64,000 nt of DNA from Methanohalophilus profundi (lineage in GTDB: Archaea; Halobacteriota; Methanosarcinia; Methanosarcinales; Methanosarcinaceae): the NCBI RefSeq assembly GCF_004137855.1, contig NZ_QBKB01000002.1:553327-617326 (forward strand), given 5' to 3'. Under the pieces are notes generated by a model. It saw only the letters and a program-made list of their open reading frames with translations. It had not been told where the DNA came from and made no database searches. How positions within the stretch are numbered: position 1 is the stretch's first letter; every line of letters begins with the position of its first letter. Shown here piece after piece: positions 48,339-59,296 of the stretch. Both the position numbers and the translations under genes were made by a program.

Positions 48339-48626
48339 TTAAACTAATCCTATAATATCAGATTCACCAGCATCAACGATTGCCATGGTGGTGATAGTAT
48401 ACGGTTTACCACAAACAGTTCCAAGATCCATACTTGAGCCTGCGTATTTAAGTACTGGTAAATCTGTTTCCTCGATCTTTTCCCTGATGTATGCCGGGCA
48501 GTTTGCAGAAACTACTACCATTTTTGCATCTCCGTTTGTAGCTACATCAATGGTCCTGTTTGCCCCGACCACAACATCTCCTGTCCTAATGACTTTCAGC
48601 AATGCCTTATCAACATTAATATCCAT
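48339..48626 (-). CDS. rpl30e: Ribosomal protein eL30
   Basis: A 95-residue archaeal L30e-family protein. It carries [16 protein letters not shown] near residues 13-28 and [15 protein letters not shown] near 37-51, with a C-terminal [16 protein letters not shown]. The ATG at 48626 follows GGTTGATCT; a longer reading would include that site. Located between rpoA'' and nusA as usual. Confidence 0.95.
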   Translation of the reverse strand: MDINVDKALLKVIRTGDVVVGANRTIDVATNGDAKMVVVSANCPAYIREKIEETDLPVLKYAGSSMDLGTVCGKPYTITTMAIVDAGESDIIGLV

Positions 48627-48700
48627 ATAGATCAACCCTTTTGAATTTAAGATTGGTACTTTAATACCTGATTCCTTATATCTAGTTTCTGGTTACAGTT

Positions 48701-49858
48701 TCATCCCTGCAGAGGATTTCTGGAAACGAGATGAACATCTCCTGTTCCGAGTTTGATTGGCTGGCCGACAATAATATTCTCAGTAACACCATTCAATTCA
48801 TCGACCTCTCCACGCAAACCTGCATCAAGCAAATGATTTACAGTTACTTCGAAAGCCGCACGTGCAAACACACTGGCTTTTTCACCGGATATTCCATGTC
48901 GACCTATCTGTTTTACTTCGCCGTCACAGGACATTATATCCGCCACCAGCATAATATGCCTCACATCAACTTCAAGACCCTGTTCACGCAGGGTATCTGT
49001 AGCCTCTTTGATTATTGCATTTCTTGCAGCTTCGATTCCAAATACCTCATAGATTTCCCCGATGTTATTGGTGCTTGTCCTTGTGGGATCTATACCATCA
49101 ATTTCAAGGACTTTCTTGAGTTCGGAACCTTCTGTATAGAGCCTGTATTCACCATCCTCTTTTCTGACAACTACTCTCTTGATGCCATCAATGCCCTTCA
49201 ATGTGATGGTATTGATCTTCTTTGCAAGCTGTAATAACTCACGATAGGAAGGTTCTTTCAGTTTTATGAGAAGCTGGTTGGAAACTTCACTGGCCTGAAC
49301 AACGGAAACACCAAGGCCGTGCTCAAGTTTCTCCATTACCGATTCAATAGCTACTTCCCTTTTATTCATGGCCTTTTCATTCAAATCAATAACAAGCTGC
49401 ATGTTAGAAAGATCAGTAGTGACATCAGCAAGATGCTCAACATGTGTAGCTTCAATCATCCAGGCAATCTTATTTGCAAAATCCCTGTCTTCGAGATACT
49501 CTTTGTCAAGATGGAGGGTCATCATTGGTGTACTGGGACGTTTACGTGCATCAACAATCTCAATCAACCTGGGCAAACCCAGTGTAACATTGATCTCAGC
49601 CACACCAGCATAGTGGAAAGTACGCATTGTCATCTGTGTACCTGGCTCACCAATCGATTGTGCAGAAATAACACCTACAGCTTCACAGGGTTCCACGCAG
49701 GATTTATCATAAGTTTCCAGGAGTTTTTCAATAATCTCCTCCATCTGTTTCTTATTTACACTCGCTTTAACCGAATCACTGATAAGAGTCTGCTTTACAT
49801 CACTGGGAAGAGGTAAGTCTTTGACCATACCTTCAATTGTTGCTTCTTGAAGTACCAT
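48701..49858 (-). CDS. rpoA2: RNA polymerase subunit A''
   Basis: The C-terminal part of the largest subunit, 385 residues. The trigger-loop/bridge-proximal region is seen in [32 protein letters not shown] (residues about 56-87, read across), followed by [20 protein letters not shown]. The C-terminal [21 protein letters not shown] and [15 protein letters not shown] are typical. The start ATG directly abuts the rpoA' stop. Confidence 0.97.
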   Translation of the reverse strand: MVLQEATIEGMVKDLPLPSDVKQTLISDSVKASVNKKQMEEIIEKLLETYDKSCVEPCEAVGVISAQSIGEPGTQMTMRTFHYAGVAEINVTLGLPRLIEIVDARKRPSTPMMTLHLDKEYLEDRDFANKIAWMIEATHVEHLADVTTDLSNMQLVIDLNEKAMNKREVAIESVMEKLEHGLGVSVVQASEVSNQLLIKLKEPSYRELLQLAKKINTITLKGIDGIKRVVVRKEDGEYRLYTEGSELKKVLEIDGIDPTRTSTNNIGEIYEVFGIEAARNAIIKEATDTLREQGLEVDVRHIMLVADIMSCDGEVKQIGRHGISGEKASVFARAAFEVTVNHLLDAGLRGEVDELNGVTENIIVGQPIKLGTGDVHLVSRNPLQG

Positions 49859-52504
49859 TTATTTCACCTCCTTACCAGTAACAGAACTTACTATGTTATG
49901 TACCGTATCCTCACTGTTATAATCGCTCTTGGTGGAATCTATACCATCCTCTCCGTACTTGAACTGCACGATAACACCACGTGTTTCACGTACCGATCGA
50001 TCATATTGTACTTCGAGATCCTGAAGAGCATTTACAAGACGACGTTGAAGATAACCGGACTGGGATGTACGCACCGCAGTATCAACAAGACCTTCCCTAC
50101 CTCCCACTGCATGGAAGAAGTATTCCGTAGGGTTTAAGCCACTCTTATAGCTGGACTTTACGAAACCATGTGCATCAGCACCAAGGTCACCTCTATCAAA
50201 GTGTGGCAGTGTACGGCCTTCATAGCCCCTCCTTATACGTTCACCACGTACAGCCTGCTGACCCACACAGCCTGCCATTTGTGTCAGGTTCAGCATAGAA
50301 CCACGTGCACCGGATTTTGCCATAATCACAGCAGAATTTTCCAGACCCAGGTGGTTTCCTGCAATGGTACCGGCATGGTCCCTTGCCTTACCCAGAGACT
50401 GCATGATCTTAAGCTCGATGGTTTCAGCGAGAGTTCTACCCGGGAGGGGTTCAAGTTCTTTTGCCTCATAAGCTTGAATAAGTTCTGCAACTTCGTTTTC
50501 AGCACGTTCAAGTTCCTCATCGATATTCAGTCTTGCTTCACGGGGAATATCCTCATCACTGATACCAAAACTAAGGCCAGTACGCATCACACCACGAATC
50601 GCAAGCCTAGTCACATCGTCCACAAACTGAGCAGCCTCAGTTGAACCATATCTTTTCACAATGGAGTCAAGTATCTTGCCCTTAAAAGCACCGATTGCTT
50701 TCTCATCGATAGTTCCGGCCACCAGTTCACCATTTTCAACCACCACATAAGAATCATACTCACAATCCCTACCCTTGCATACATCACACTTGAAACATAC
50801 ATTGGCTTTAAATTCAAGATTGAGATCATTTGGAAGAATCTGGCTGAAAATCTGTTTACCCGTCCAGAAAGGATCTCCTGCATCATTATAACCTGCAGGC
50901 TCCGGAAGCTCACGTACTTCTGATTTACGTAAAAGTTCCAGAGCATCGTTCTTACTGATCATCTTTTCATTACGCGTCAGCAGGAACATACCTGAAATAT
51001 GGTCATGAATACCACCTATAATAGGACCGCCAAAACGAGGAGACAGGATGTTTTCCTGAACCTGCATCAAAATGCTTGCTTCTGCACGGGATTCTTCCGT
51101 CTGCAGAACATGCATATTCATTTCATCACCGTCAAAGTCCGCATTGTAAGGAGGACAGACAGATGGATTAAGTTTGAACGTCTTATTTGGCAAAACCTTG
51201 ACCTTATGTGCCATTATACTCATTTTATGAAGAGAAGGCTGCCTGTTAAAGAGAACAATGTCCCCATCCTGCATCTGCCTTTCAACTGTCCAGCCAGGTT
51301 CAAGTTTTTCAGCAAGTTCTTCCTTGTTGTCTTCAGTGATCTTGAGTCTGCGCCCATCTTCACGGAATACATAATTAGCACCAGGATGAGTTTCTCCCCC
51401 TCTTGCAACATATGCACGCATCATTTCAAGGTTTCTGGAGATAACCCTTACAGGAATTGTCATTCGCCTGGCAATTGCATAGGGTACACCCACCTCATTG
51501 ATACTAAGGTTGGGATCTGGAGATATAACCGTACGTGCAGAGAAATTCACACGTTTACCGGAAAGACTTCCCCTGAAACGTCCCTCTTTTCCTTTAAGAC
51601 GCTGTGTAAGAGTCTTTAGAGGACGGCCAGACCTATGCCTTGCCGGAGGAACGCCTGAAACTTCGTTGTCAAAGAACGTAGTAAGGTGATACTGCAACAG
51701 TTCCCAGAGATCCTCTATAATAAGTTGTGGTGCACCTGCATCACGATTTTCCTGAAAACGCTGATTTATACGAATAATATCCACAAGTTTGTGAGTTAGA
51801 TCATCTTCACTACGCTGACCTGATTCCAGAGTGATAGAAGGACGAACTGTTACAGGAGGAACTGCTAGCACTGTAAGAACCATCCATTCAGGTCTTGCAG
51901 AAACAGGATCCATACCCATGACCTTTAGGTCATCATCCGGGATATGTTCAAGACGATCACGGATTTCAGTAGGTGTCAACTTGTAATCATTCTCTATGTA
52001 ATCCGAGGGTTTTTCGAATTTTATCTCAAGTTGCTCTTCACCACAATAAGGGCAAATCTTGGTCTTTCGTGCTTCTTTGAATACATTATTAATCAAATCA
52101 TCAGGCAGATGACTCATTACATTCAGTTTGGCAAACTGATTAAGATAGGCCTTCTTCTGTTTATCCTCAAGAAGAAGATGGCTGCAGTTACGACAGGTCG
52201 AACGTAGTACTTTTCTTATTATCTTATTAAATCCTACGTGTAGTACCGGTGCCACAAGTTCAATATGACCGAAGTGGCCCGGACATTCACCGGCCCTGCC
52301 TCCACAGGTCTTACACCTCAAACCCGGATCTATAACACCCAGTCTAAGGTCCATTAAACCCATGTCAATAGGATAACCATCGTCGTCATATGTGTCAGCA
52401 GTAATAATTGAAGTAACACTCATTTTACGGATTTCCCGTGGAGACAGGAGACCGAATCTGATTGCACCGATTCTCTGGGGAATAGAGGGTATAGTATTAT
52501 CCAT
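49859..52504 (-). CDS. rpoA1: RNA polymerase subunit A'
   Basis: The N-terminal part of the largest subunit, 881 residues. It has the zinc-binding C-x2-C regions RCKTCGGRAGECPGHFGH near residues 62-79 and CRNCSHLLL, RLKGKEGRFRGSLSGKRVNFSARTVISPDPNL across about 300-331, and the catalytic NADFDGDEMN near 451-460, whose aspartates hold the active-site magnesium. The ATG at 52504 follows GGTGATATCA. Split A'/A'' is the normal archaeal state. Confidence 0.97.
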   Translation of the reverse strand: MDNTIPSIPQRIGAIRFGLLSPREIRKMSVTSIITADTYDDDGYPIDMGLMDLRLGVIDPGLRCKTCGGRAGECPGHFGHIELVAPVLHVGFNKIIRKVLRSTCRNCSHLLLEDKQKKAYLNQFAKLNVMSHLPDDLINNVFKEARKTKICPYCGEEQLEIKFEKPSDYIENDYKLTPTEIRDRLEHIPDDDLKVMGMDPVSARPEWMVLTVLAVPPVTVRPSITLESGQRSEDDLTHKLVDIIRINQRFQENRDAGAPQLIIEDLWELLQYHLTTFFDNEVSGVPPARHRSGRPLKTLTQRLKGKEGRFRGSLSGKRVNFSARTVISPDPNLSINEVGVPYAIARRMTIPVRVISRNLEMMRAYVARGGETHPGANYVFREDGRRLKITEDNKEELAEKLEPGWTVERQMQDGDIVLFNRQPSLHKMSIMAHKVKVLPNKTFKLNPSVCPPYNADFDGDEMNMHVLQTEESRAEASILMQVQENILSPRFGGPIIGGIHDHISGMFLLTRNEKMISKNDALELLRKSEVRELPEPAGYNDAGDPFWTGKQIFSQILPNDLNLEFKANVCFKCDVCKGRDCEYDSYVVVENGELVAGTIDEKAIGAFKGKILDSIVKRYGSTEAAQFVDDVTRLAIRGVMRTGLSFGISDEDIPREARLNIDEELERAENEVAELIQAYEAKELEPLPGRTLAETIELKIMQSLGKARDHAGTIAGNHLGLENSAVIMAKSGARGSMLNLTQMAGCVGQQAVRGERIRRGYEGRTLPHFDRGDLGADAHGFVKSSYKSGLNPTEYFFHAVGGREGLVDTAVRTSQSGYLQRRLVNALQDLEVQYDRSVRETRGVIVQFKYGEDGIDSTKSDYNSEDTVHNIVSSVTGKEVK

Positions 52505-52515
52505 TGATATCACCA

Positions 52516-54333
52516 TCACACAGCATCATCAAGTCTGAGCCTCGGAGCTACTCCAAGGGATTTGATTTCATCCAGCAAAAGCTTGAATGCATAGCTCATT
52601 TCTACACGGTGGATGTCCGTTTCTGATCCACAGTTTGAACAGTACCTCACATTACGCCTGCGGTCAAAGGTCGCGATCATGCCACAATTACTACAGACAA
52701 GCTCTTCAACCTTATCAGATTCATCAAGCAATCTTTCCTTAAGGGTCATCGCTGCACCATGACCAATAAGTACATCCCTTTCCATTTCACCAAATCGCAG
52801 ACCACCTTCACGGGCACGTCCTTCGGTTGGCTGGCGTGTGAGAACCTGAACTGGACCACGGGACCTTGCATGCATCTTGGATGCTACCATGTGGTGCAGT
52901 TTCTGATAAAGAATAACACCAACAAAGATATCGGCCTGGACCTTTTTACCGGTCACACCATCGTAAAAGACTTCTTTACCGGTGTGTGAAAAACCATGTT
53001 TCTGTAAACCTGAACGCAGGTCATCTTCCTTTTCTCCGGAAAAGGCAGTTGCATTGATACGTCTGCCTTCTACAGATCCTACTTTACCACCGATCATTTC
53101 CAGAACATGTGCAACTGTCATACGTGAAGGGATTGCATGAGGATTGATTACCAGATCAGGAACCATTCCGGATTCTGTGAAGGGCATATCGTGATATGGA
53201 ACTATAAGTCCGATTACTCCTTTCTGACCGTGCCTTGAAGCAAACTTGTCACCGATCTCAGGAATCCTCTGATCCCTGACCTTTACCTTGGTGAGCCTGG
53301 TACCGTTAATGGATTCTGTAAGCAGGACAGTATCAACCACACCCCTTTCATTGGAACGCATGGTGATTGCACTTTCCCTTCTCTGTTCTACGGTGATACC
53401 GAAATCCGTTTGTTCTTCAAGGAAACGAGGAGGACTGGTCTTACCGATCAATACTGAATTAGGCCCAACTGTGGTCTCCGGATTGACAAGCCCGTCAACA
53501 TCCAGGTTCGCATAGGCTTCCGCACTACGTGCACCCCTGTATTCCGAATCAGGAATCTCAAATTTATCTTCCTGCCCACCGGGATAACGACGTTCTTCGC
53601 CCTCAAAAGTCCTGAGGAAGTGGCTTCTACCAAGGCCTCTTTCAATGGATCCTTTGTTGAAAACCAGTGCATCTTCAATATTATAACCTTCATAGGACAT
53701 TACAGCCACAACGAAGTTCTGACCCGCAGGCCTTTCATCAAAGTTAATTGATTCGCATGTCTGCGTGCGTGTGAGTGCTTTCTGGGGGTAATGTAACACG
53801 TGTGCACGGGTATCAGGCCTGAGTTTCAGGTTGGAAGTGGACACACCAATACATTGTTTGATCATAGCCGAACCCATGGTAATCCTGGGGGATGCATTAT
53901 GTTCCGGATAAGGGACCATACCTGCACAGATACCCAGAATCAGAGAGGGATCTATTTCAAGGTGTGTGTGTTTGGGAGTGATGTCACTCTCGTAGAGAGC
54001 CACATATGAATTTTCTTCTTCTTCGGCATCCAGGTATTCAATACGACCCTGCCTGATGAGATCTGCACTCGTCAAATCTCCGCTTTTGAGTTTATCAATA
54101 TGGTCTTCAGTAACAAGAGGCAGGCCGTTTTCTACTACTACAAGTGCCCTTCTTGCCCTACCTATATCGGAATTGATGATCACTTCATGAATATCTTCAT
54201 AAAGAGCTACATTTACCTGCCTGGAAAGCATACCGGCCCTTCTTTGCTTGCGAATATCTTCCACAAGATTGACAGGATCAGGATGCGTGCCTATTAATTC
54301 ACCATTCAGGAATACTTTGGCATCAGTCACCAA
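52516..54333 (-). CDS. rpoB1: RNA polymerase subunit B'
   Basis: The C-terminal half of the second-largest subunit, 605 residues, the normal split in methanogens. Diagnostic segments are [22 protein letters not shown] across about residues 214-235, [13 protein letters not shown] near 365-377, the [13 protein letters not shown] region, [14 protein letters not shown]-like [18 protein letters not shown], and the C-terminal zinc ribbon [23 protein letters not shown]. It overlaps the rpoB'' gene by 11 bp. Confidence 0.97.
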   Translation of the reverse strand: MVTDAKVFLNGELIGTHPDPVNLVEDIRKQRRAGMLSRQVNVALYEDIHEVIINSDIGRARRALVVVENGLPLVTEDHIDKLKSGDLTSADLIRQGRIEYLDAEEEENSYVALYESDITPKHTHLEIDPSLILGICAGMVPYPEHNASPRITMGSAMIKQCIGVSTSNLKLRPDTRAHVLHYPQKALTRTQTCESINFDERPAGQNFVVAVMSYEGYNIEDALVFNKGSIERGLGRSHFLRTFEGEERRYPGGQEDKFEIPDSEYRGARSAEAYANLDVDGLVNPETTVGPNSVLIGKTSPPRFLEEQTDFGITVEQRRESAITMRSNERGVVDTVLLTESINGTRLTKVKVRDQRIPEIGDKFASRHGQKGVIGLIVPYHDMPFTESGMVPDLVINPHAIPSRMTVAHVLEMIGGKVGSVEGRRINATAFSGEKEDDLRSGLQKHGFSHTGKEVFYDGVTGKKVQADIFVGVILYQKLHHMVASKMHARSRGPVQVLTRQPTEGRAREGGLRFGEMERDVLIGHGAAMTLKERLLDESDKVEELVCSNCGMIATFDRRRNVRYCSNCGSETDIHRVEMSYAFKLLLDEIKSLGVAPRLRLDDAV

Positions 54334-55963
54334 GAATCACCCCCCCATTACCGAGAGATTTCTTACCACTATCATCAGTAATATCCTGATAACCAGGGGA
54401 TTTTATCAAATCATCTACTGGCATTTCATGTTCCTCTACATCAGTTCCTAGCTCATTGGAATACTTAAGGATCTTTTCAGGCATATGAAGCTGCGCCGGT
54501 GCCACACCAAGACCATAAAGCACATTTTTCACTTTATCGAAATCATCCGCCCCTGTGGATAGTTCCACCATCTGGGCAAAATTTTTCACCAAACCACAGT
54601 TGGGACCTTCTGGTGTTTCTGAAGGACACAATCTGCCCCACTGAGTAGAGTGCAGATCACGGGCTTCAAAGTGAGGTTGTGCTCTGGAAAGTGGAGATAT
54701 TACTCGTCTCAGGTGAGAAAGTGTAGAAATATAATCAGTACGATCAAGCAACTGGGATACACCACTCCTTCCTCCAACCCAATTACCTGTTGCAAGTGGG
54801 TGCTGGAGGCGGTCTGTAAGGACATCTGCCCTGACCAATGTGGAAACATTCAATTCCCTGTTCCTCATGTTTGCTCTTTCAAGCTGGTATTTGACATCAC
54901 GTGTCAGGCGGTTGAAAGCCACCCTGAAGAGATCTTCCAGCAAGTCACCTGTTAGTTTCAGGCGCTTGTTGGAATAGTGATCCTTATCATCCGCACTACG
55001 ACGGTCAAGAGCCAATTCAAAGCATGATTCGGCCATGCGACCCAGGAAATGGGCTTTTGCCACCCTGTCCTCTGGTTCATTACCAAGATGAGGAAGCAGA
55101 TACCTGTCAATAACATAATTTGCCCTCTTGACCTGATACTCGCTTGCCTGACCGGAGGCCACCCTCATACCAATCTTCTCAACCGCTTCTTCTACTGTAT
55201 CTACTTCAGACTCTTCGAGGTTTTCGAACATGAACTTCATTATTTCAGGATCTGTTGAAACCGTCTTGACGACATCTTCATCTGTTTCAATACCAAGAGC
55301 CCTGAGAAGAGTGATGAAATTAATCCTTCCGGAGATGGAGGGGAAAGAAACTTCCAGCAGGGCTTTCCTGCCTCTTTCAACCACCACAAGTGCCCTGTAG
55401 CCTCTGCGCTGGGAGAAAACCTTTGCAACTTCTATGCGATCCCCGTAACGCTCTCCGATTTCGGCCAGTATCTTGTTGGGTGCAAGATCCTCAAGGGTCA
55501 TAACTACCCTTTCGGTACCATTAACGATAAAGTAGCCTCCTGGATCAAGCGGATCCTCGCCGTGTTCGATCATTTCCTCATCATCGATTCCAACAAGATT
55601 ACATATCTCGGATTTGATCATAACCGGTAGTTGTCCAATTTTGGCTTCCCTTGGTTCGGATTCTTCTCCACCTTTGACCACGGACATTTCGAGGAAAAGA
55701 GGAGCAGAATAAGAAAGGTTTCGGAGTCTGGCCTCATTGGGGTAGAGGTTTTCAATTGCACCATCCGCCTCCTTGACAACCGGTTTTTCAACTCTGATGC
55801 GGCCTAACTTGACGTATATATCCTCAATGTCAGTCTCGATGAGACGTTGTTCATCGATAACTTTCTGAAGACCGCTGTTTAAGAACTTGTTATATGAATC
55901 GATATGGTGTTGTACGATTTTATCCCTTGTAAAATAGGCTTCCGACAGAAAACTGGTATCCAA
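54323..55963 (-). CDS. rpoB2: RNA polymerase subunit B''
   Basis: The N-terminal half of the second-largest subunit, 546 residues. It contains [19 protein letters not shown], the protrusion/lobe text [23 protein letters not shown], and the C-terminal [46 protein letters not shown], read across the last 150 residues. The start is TTG at 55963; no ATG is available nearby, and AAGGTG lies 12 bases upstream. It follows rpoH. Confidence 0.96.
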   Translation of the reverse strand: MDTSFLSEAYFTRDKIVQHHIDSYNKFLNSGLQKVIDEQRLIETDIEDIYVKLGRIRVEKPVVKEADGAIENLYPNEARLRNLSYSAPLFLEMSVVKGGEESEPREAKIGQLPVMIKSEICNLVGIDDEEMIEHGEDPLDPGGYFIVNGTERVVMTLEDLAPNKILAEIGERYGDRIEVAKVFSQRRGYRALVVVERGRKALLEVSFPSISGRINFITLLRALGIETDEDVVKTVSTDPEIMKFMFENLEESEVDTVEEAVEKIGMRVASGQASEYQVKRANYVIDRYLLPHLGNEPEDRVAKAHFLGRMAESCFELALDRRSADDKDHYSNKRLKLTGDLLEDLFRVAFNRLTRDVKYQLERANMRNRELNVSTLVRADVLTDRLQHPLATGNWVGGRSGVSQLLDRTDYISTLSHLRRVISPLSRAQPHFEARDLHSTQWGRLCPSETPEGPNCGLVKNFAQMVELSTGADDFDKVKNVLYGLGVAPAQLHMPEKILKYSNELGTDVEEHEMPVDDLIKSPGYQDITDDSGKKSLGNGGVILGD

Positions 55964-56090
55964 AGCGATGCTAGCACCTTCTTTTAAGTTAATATAGAAT
56001 ATTCAGGCAAACAACGTAGCGCATGCGAATGTAAGCGTAAGAACAAAATCAATGAACGGGACAGAACCCGGCGAATATGAGTTATGCATG

Positions 56091-56327
56091 TCATTCAATT
56101 ACATACCGATAATAGGGGGCCTCTCCTGCAGTCTGGCTTTTGCGGGTAATTTTCACTACGTCTCCCACTTCAGCACCAATTTCTTTAATAACAGGATCTT
56201 CTATCTTGATTTTAGGTAGCTGTTCCCTACCAATATTATACTCTTTAAGAACAGATTTTATTTCATCCTCATCAATAATTTCATGACGGGGAATGAATTC
56301 ATGATCAAGCAGGCTGAACTTACTCAA
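56091..56327 (-). CDS. rpoH: RNA polymerase subunit H
   Basis: A 78-residue archaeal Rpb5-like subunit. It reads SKFSLLDHEFIPRHEIIDED at the start, EQLPKIKIEDPVIKEIGAEVGDVVKITRKS in the middle and APYYRYVIE at the end, all typical. The TTG start at 56327 is supported by AGGAGG seven bases upstream, one of the best Shine-Dalgarno sites in the window. The longer open frame runs into tRNA-Lys and is not coding. It heads the polymerase operon. Confidence 0.95.
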   Translation of the reverse strand: MSKFSLLDHEFIPRHEIIDEDEIKSVLKEYNIGREQLPKIKIEDPVIKEIGAEVGDVVKITRKSQTAGEAPYYRYVIE

Positions 56328-56379
56328 ATAATATCCTCCTAAAAAATCTGCAGGTAAATGTTTCCCATAATTTTGTGGC

Positions 56380-56452
<73 letters not shown>

Positions 56453-56477
56453 ACAATGTTTGCCGCATACACCATTC

Positions 56478-56525
56478 ATGCCACCCTTAGGCAGCGCCAA
56501 TACATGAGTGGCATTGTATATAAGG
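56478..56525 (-). promoter_or_regulatory. TATA box and dyad upstream of tRNA-Lys
   Basis: A TATA-like CTTATATACA (minus strand) lies at about 56516-56525. Directly downstream, an inverted repeat with 7-bp arms ATGCCAC/GTGGCAT at 56478-56514 encloses a smaller stem TTGGC/GCC(T)AA. The predicted start point falls inside the dyad, so it may be an operator or a transcript-end structure. Confidence 0.4.
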
Positions 56526-56671
56526 TTTATTGTAGAGGGCACTTCTACCGAAAACCAAATGCCTCCAACGCATGAAAATGAACCATAATTGCGGAAAATA
56601 AAGAAGCAGTAGAACACTACTCCAAACAAGGTATATATAGCATCATTTTCCGACTTTACAAAGTTATCTGT

Positions 56672-57907
56672 TTATGTCCCACATTCCCAGCCACCCATAT
56701 ATTCTGCCTGTTTGGGAGAATACGAGTCTATTTCGACATCAAGAGATTCCAGTTTGAGCCTGGCCACACGCATATCCAGATCAGGAGGTACCGCATGCAC
56801 CCCTACATCAAGTTTATTCTCGGCAATATAACGCGCACATTGGGCCTGGTTAGCAAAACTCATATCCATCACTTCAGCCGGATGACCATCGCCTGCAGCA
56901 AGATTTACCAACCTCCCATCGGCAAGAACATTAATGTGTTTACCGCCTACCGTATATTCTTTGATATTTTTCCTGACATCCCTTACTGAAGAAGACAATG
57001 CAACAAGATCTTCCAGATTTATTTCCACATTGAAGTGTCCGGAATTGGCAAGTATGGCACCATCTTTCATCACCTCAAAATGACCCCTGTTCAGTACATC
57101 AGTATTTCCAGTGGTCATCACAAAGATATCACCATATAGAGCGGCCTTTTGCATAGGCATGACCCTGAAGCCATCCATTTTTGCTTCAAGAGCACGTATT
57201 GGATCCACTTCTGTCACAATGAGATTTGCACCCAGGCCTGAAGCCCGCATGGCAGCACCACGACCACACCAGCCATAGCCACCAATGACAACGGTCTTAC
57301 CCGCCACTAACAGGTTGGTAGTCCTCATAATCGCATCCCAGGAAGATTGCCCCGTACCATAACGGTTATCAAAAAGGAATTTGGTCATAGCATCATTTAC
57401 GGCAATTACCGGCATCTTCAGGGCCCCTTCCGCTTCCATTGCCTTGAGACGATGGATCCCTGTGGTAGTTTCCTCACACCCACCCTGTATTGAATCAAGA
57501 AGTTCGGTCCTTTCCGTATGAAGTTTAAAAATCAGATCCGCACCGTCATCGATGGTTATATCCGGACCAATATCAAGTACCCTGTCGATAGATCCATAAT
57601 ATTCCTTGCTGGAACAATCATATTTTGCAAAACAATCGATATTATCCTTCATATCCAGAGCCATAGCCACATCATTCTGCGTACTCAGAGGATTACAACC
57701 GGTAATAGCAACTTCGCCCCCTCCTGCAGCAAGGGTTTCTACCAATACGGCAGTCTTTGCCTCTACATGAAGTGCCATTGCTATCCTGTGACCTTTCAGA
57801 GGTTTTTCATCTTCGAATTCCTTCCTGATTATAGAAAGAACAGGCATATGATTCCTGGCCCACTCAATTTTTTGTTCACCAGATTCAATAATTTCCTCAT
57901 CGATCAT
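56672..57907 (-). CDS. Archaeal-type adenosylhomocysteinase family protein (SAH or S-inosylhomocysteine hydrolase)
   Basis: A 411-residue member of the SAH hydrolase family. It shows KPLKGHRIAMALHVEAKTAVL, DDGADLIFKLHTER, GCEETTTGIHRL near residues 146-157, NDAMTKFLFDNRYGTGQS, the NAD motif VIGGYGWCGRGAAMRASGLGA near 213-233, and the ending QAEYMGGWECGT. It is the short archaeal form. The MJ1388 homologue in Methanocaldococcus acts on S-inosylhomocysteine, so that substrate is possible. A second, bacterial-type paralogue lies at 61118-62524. ATG at 57907 follows GAGGTATTGT. Confidence 0.92.
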   Translation of the reverse strand: MIDEEIIESGEQKIEWARNHMPVLSIIRKEFEDEKPLKGHRIAMALHVEAKTAVLVETLAAGGGEVAITGCNPLSTQNDVAMALDMKDNIDCFAKYDCSSKEYYGSIDRVLDIGPDITIDDGADLIFKLHTERTELLDSIQGGCEETTTGIHRLKAMEAEGALKMPVIAVNDAMTKFLFDNRYGTGQSSWDAIMRTTNLLVAGKTVVIGGYGWCGRGAAMRASGLGANLIVTEVDPIRALEAKMDGFRVMPMQKAALYGDIFVMTTGNTDVLNRGHFEVMKDGAILANSGHFNVEINLEDLVALSSSVRDVRKNIKEYTVGGKHINVLADGRLVNLAAGDGHPAEVMDMSFANQAQCARYIAENKLDVGVHAVPPDLDMRVARLKLESLDVEIDSYSPKQAEYMGGWECGT

Positions 57908-58280
57908 ACAATACCTCATTTGATAATGACTCTATTAAAAAATACTTAAAATTTCTAATTCTTCACAATCCCACACAATGGAATACAACGACAATGTTTG
58001 GGAAAAACAAAAAGCTGACGAATGAATATGCTTTGTCTGTAAAATACTTAAACCTTATTAATGCAACCATAAAGGTCACGACAAATTGCAATATTACAAC
58101 CCGCACTTGTAAAGCAACCAAAAATGCAAATAATCCCAAAATTTTCAATTCATTTGCATATGTGATTGCAACATAAGCAACCCCATCAATACAAATTCAA
58201 ATAGCTCCATATAAACAAAATAAGAAGAAATTATGGTTTAATGCACCAGAATTTCTTCCACCTGAGATTTGTCCTATTTT
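57908..58280. other. AT-rich intergenic region
   Basis: About 370 bp between the SAH-hydrolase-family gene and the nucleoside kinase gene, both leftward. The right part includes a T-run (minus strand TTTTAAAAAATAGG) soon after the kinase stop; the left part has the promoter of the hydrolase gene. Short frames on both strands are low-complexity and lack ribosome-binding sites. Confidence 0.4.
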
Positions 58281-59216
58281 TTAAAAGACCGTACCGAAGG
58301 CTTCCTTGAAACGTCTCTTGAAATCCGCTAGCTTAAAGTGATGGTTCTGGGTTCCCTGGTGTTCAATTTTTATAGCACCCATCAAAGATGCAATCCGTCC
58401 TGTGGTTTCCCAATCCAGGTCATTTGTTAGACCATAGAGCAAGCCAGCACGATATGCATCCCCACAACCCGTGGGATCCTGTAAAGCAGCTGGTTTGGCG
58501 GCAGGAATCTGGATTACTTCACCGTCTTTATAGATCAATGAACCTTCCGGACCTTTTGTAACTATAAGAGCTTTGAGCTTTGCAGAGATCTCCTCCTGAC
58601 TCTTGCCAGTCCTCTCTTGAATCAATTGCCACTCATAGTCGTTAACTGTCAACCAGGTAGCCTGCTCTATGAATTCCATTAATTCATCACCATCAAACAT
58701 AGGCAGGCCCTGACCGGGATCAAAGATGAAAGGTATACCCGCACTCACAAATTCCCGGGCGTGCTGAATCATACCTTCCCTGCCATCCGGTGCTACAATG
58801 CCCACTGCAGGATCATTTACATCAAGTACTGAATAATTATGGGAATAATTCATTGCCCCGGGATGGAAGGCAGTTATCTGGTTGTCATCCATATCTGTTG
58901 TAATGAAAGCCTGTGCTGTAAAAGTGTCATCAACCACATTCACATGTTCCCGGTTGATACCCTTCTCATCCATCCATTTTGCATAATTCTCAAAATCGGT
59001 ACCAACTGTTCCCATTGGGAGAGGATTACCACCAAGTAACTTGAGATTGTAGGCTATGTTTCCTGCACAACCTCCAAACTCACGACGCAGTTCAGGTACA
59101 AGGAATGACACATTTAATATATGCACTTTATCCGGTAAAATATGATTCTTGAACTGGTCATTAAAAACCATGATATTATCAAAAGCGAAAGATCCACAAA
59201 TTAAAGCTTTGTCCAT
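58281..59216 (-). CDS. PfkB-family nucleoside kinase, probable adenosine kinase
   Basis: A 311-residue ribokinase-fold kinase. The N-terminal GGCAGNIAYNLKLLGGNPLPMGTVG read near residues 52-76 is the sugar-binding signature, and PTGCGDAYRAGLLYGL near 254-269 is the PfkB catalytic motif with the base aspartate. It lies downstream of GSMT and SDMT in the betaine cassette, where phosphorylating the adenosine released by SAH hydrolase would pull the methyl cycle forward. Adenosine as substrate is inferred from that context; other nucleosides or sugars are possible. Confidence 0.85.
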   Translation of the reverse strand: MDKALICGSFAFDNIMVFNDQFKNHILPDKVHILNVSFLVPELRREFGGCAGNIAYNLKLLGGNPLPMGTVGTDFENYAKWMDEKGINREHVNVVDDTFTAQAFITTDMDDNQITAFHPGAMNYSHNYSVLDVNDPAVGIVAPDGREGMIQHAREFVSAGIPFIFDPGQGLPMFDGDELMEFIEQATWLTVNDYEWQLIQERTGKSQEEISAKLKALIVTKGPEGSLIYKDGEVIQIPAAKPAALQDPTGCGDAYRAGLLYGLTNDLDWETTGRIASLMGAIKIEHQGTQNHHFKLADFKRRFKEAFGTVF

Positions 59217-59296
59217 TTATATGTACTCCTAAATTATGATTCTAGTTTGAATTATAGACCATCCATATGAAAATAAAAAAAAGGTAATTATTCCAA

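Noticed and set aside
49859-55963. Split RNA polymerase genes as disrupted genes
   Set aside because: A'/A'' and B''/B' splits are the normal state in methanogens, with proper starts and normal lengths.
57963-58148. A hydrophobic 61-residue minus-strand frame starting with TTG
   Set aside because: AT-rich low-complexity sequence without a Shine-Dalgarno; the hydrophobicity follows from T-rich codons.
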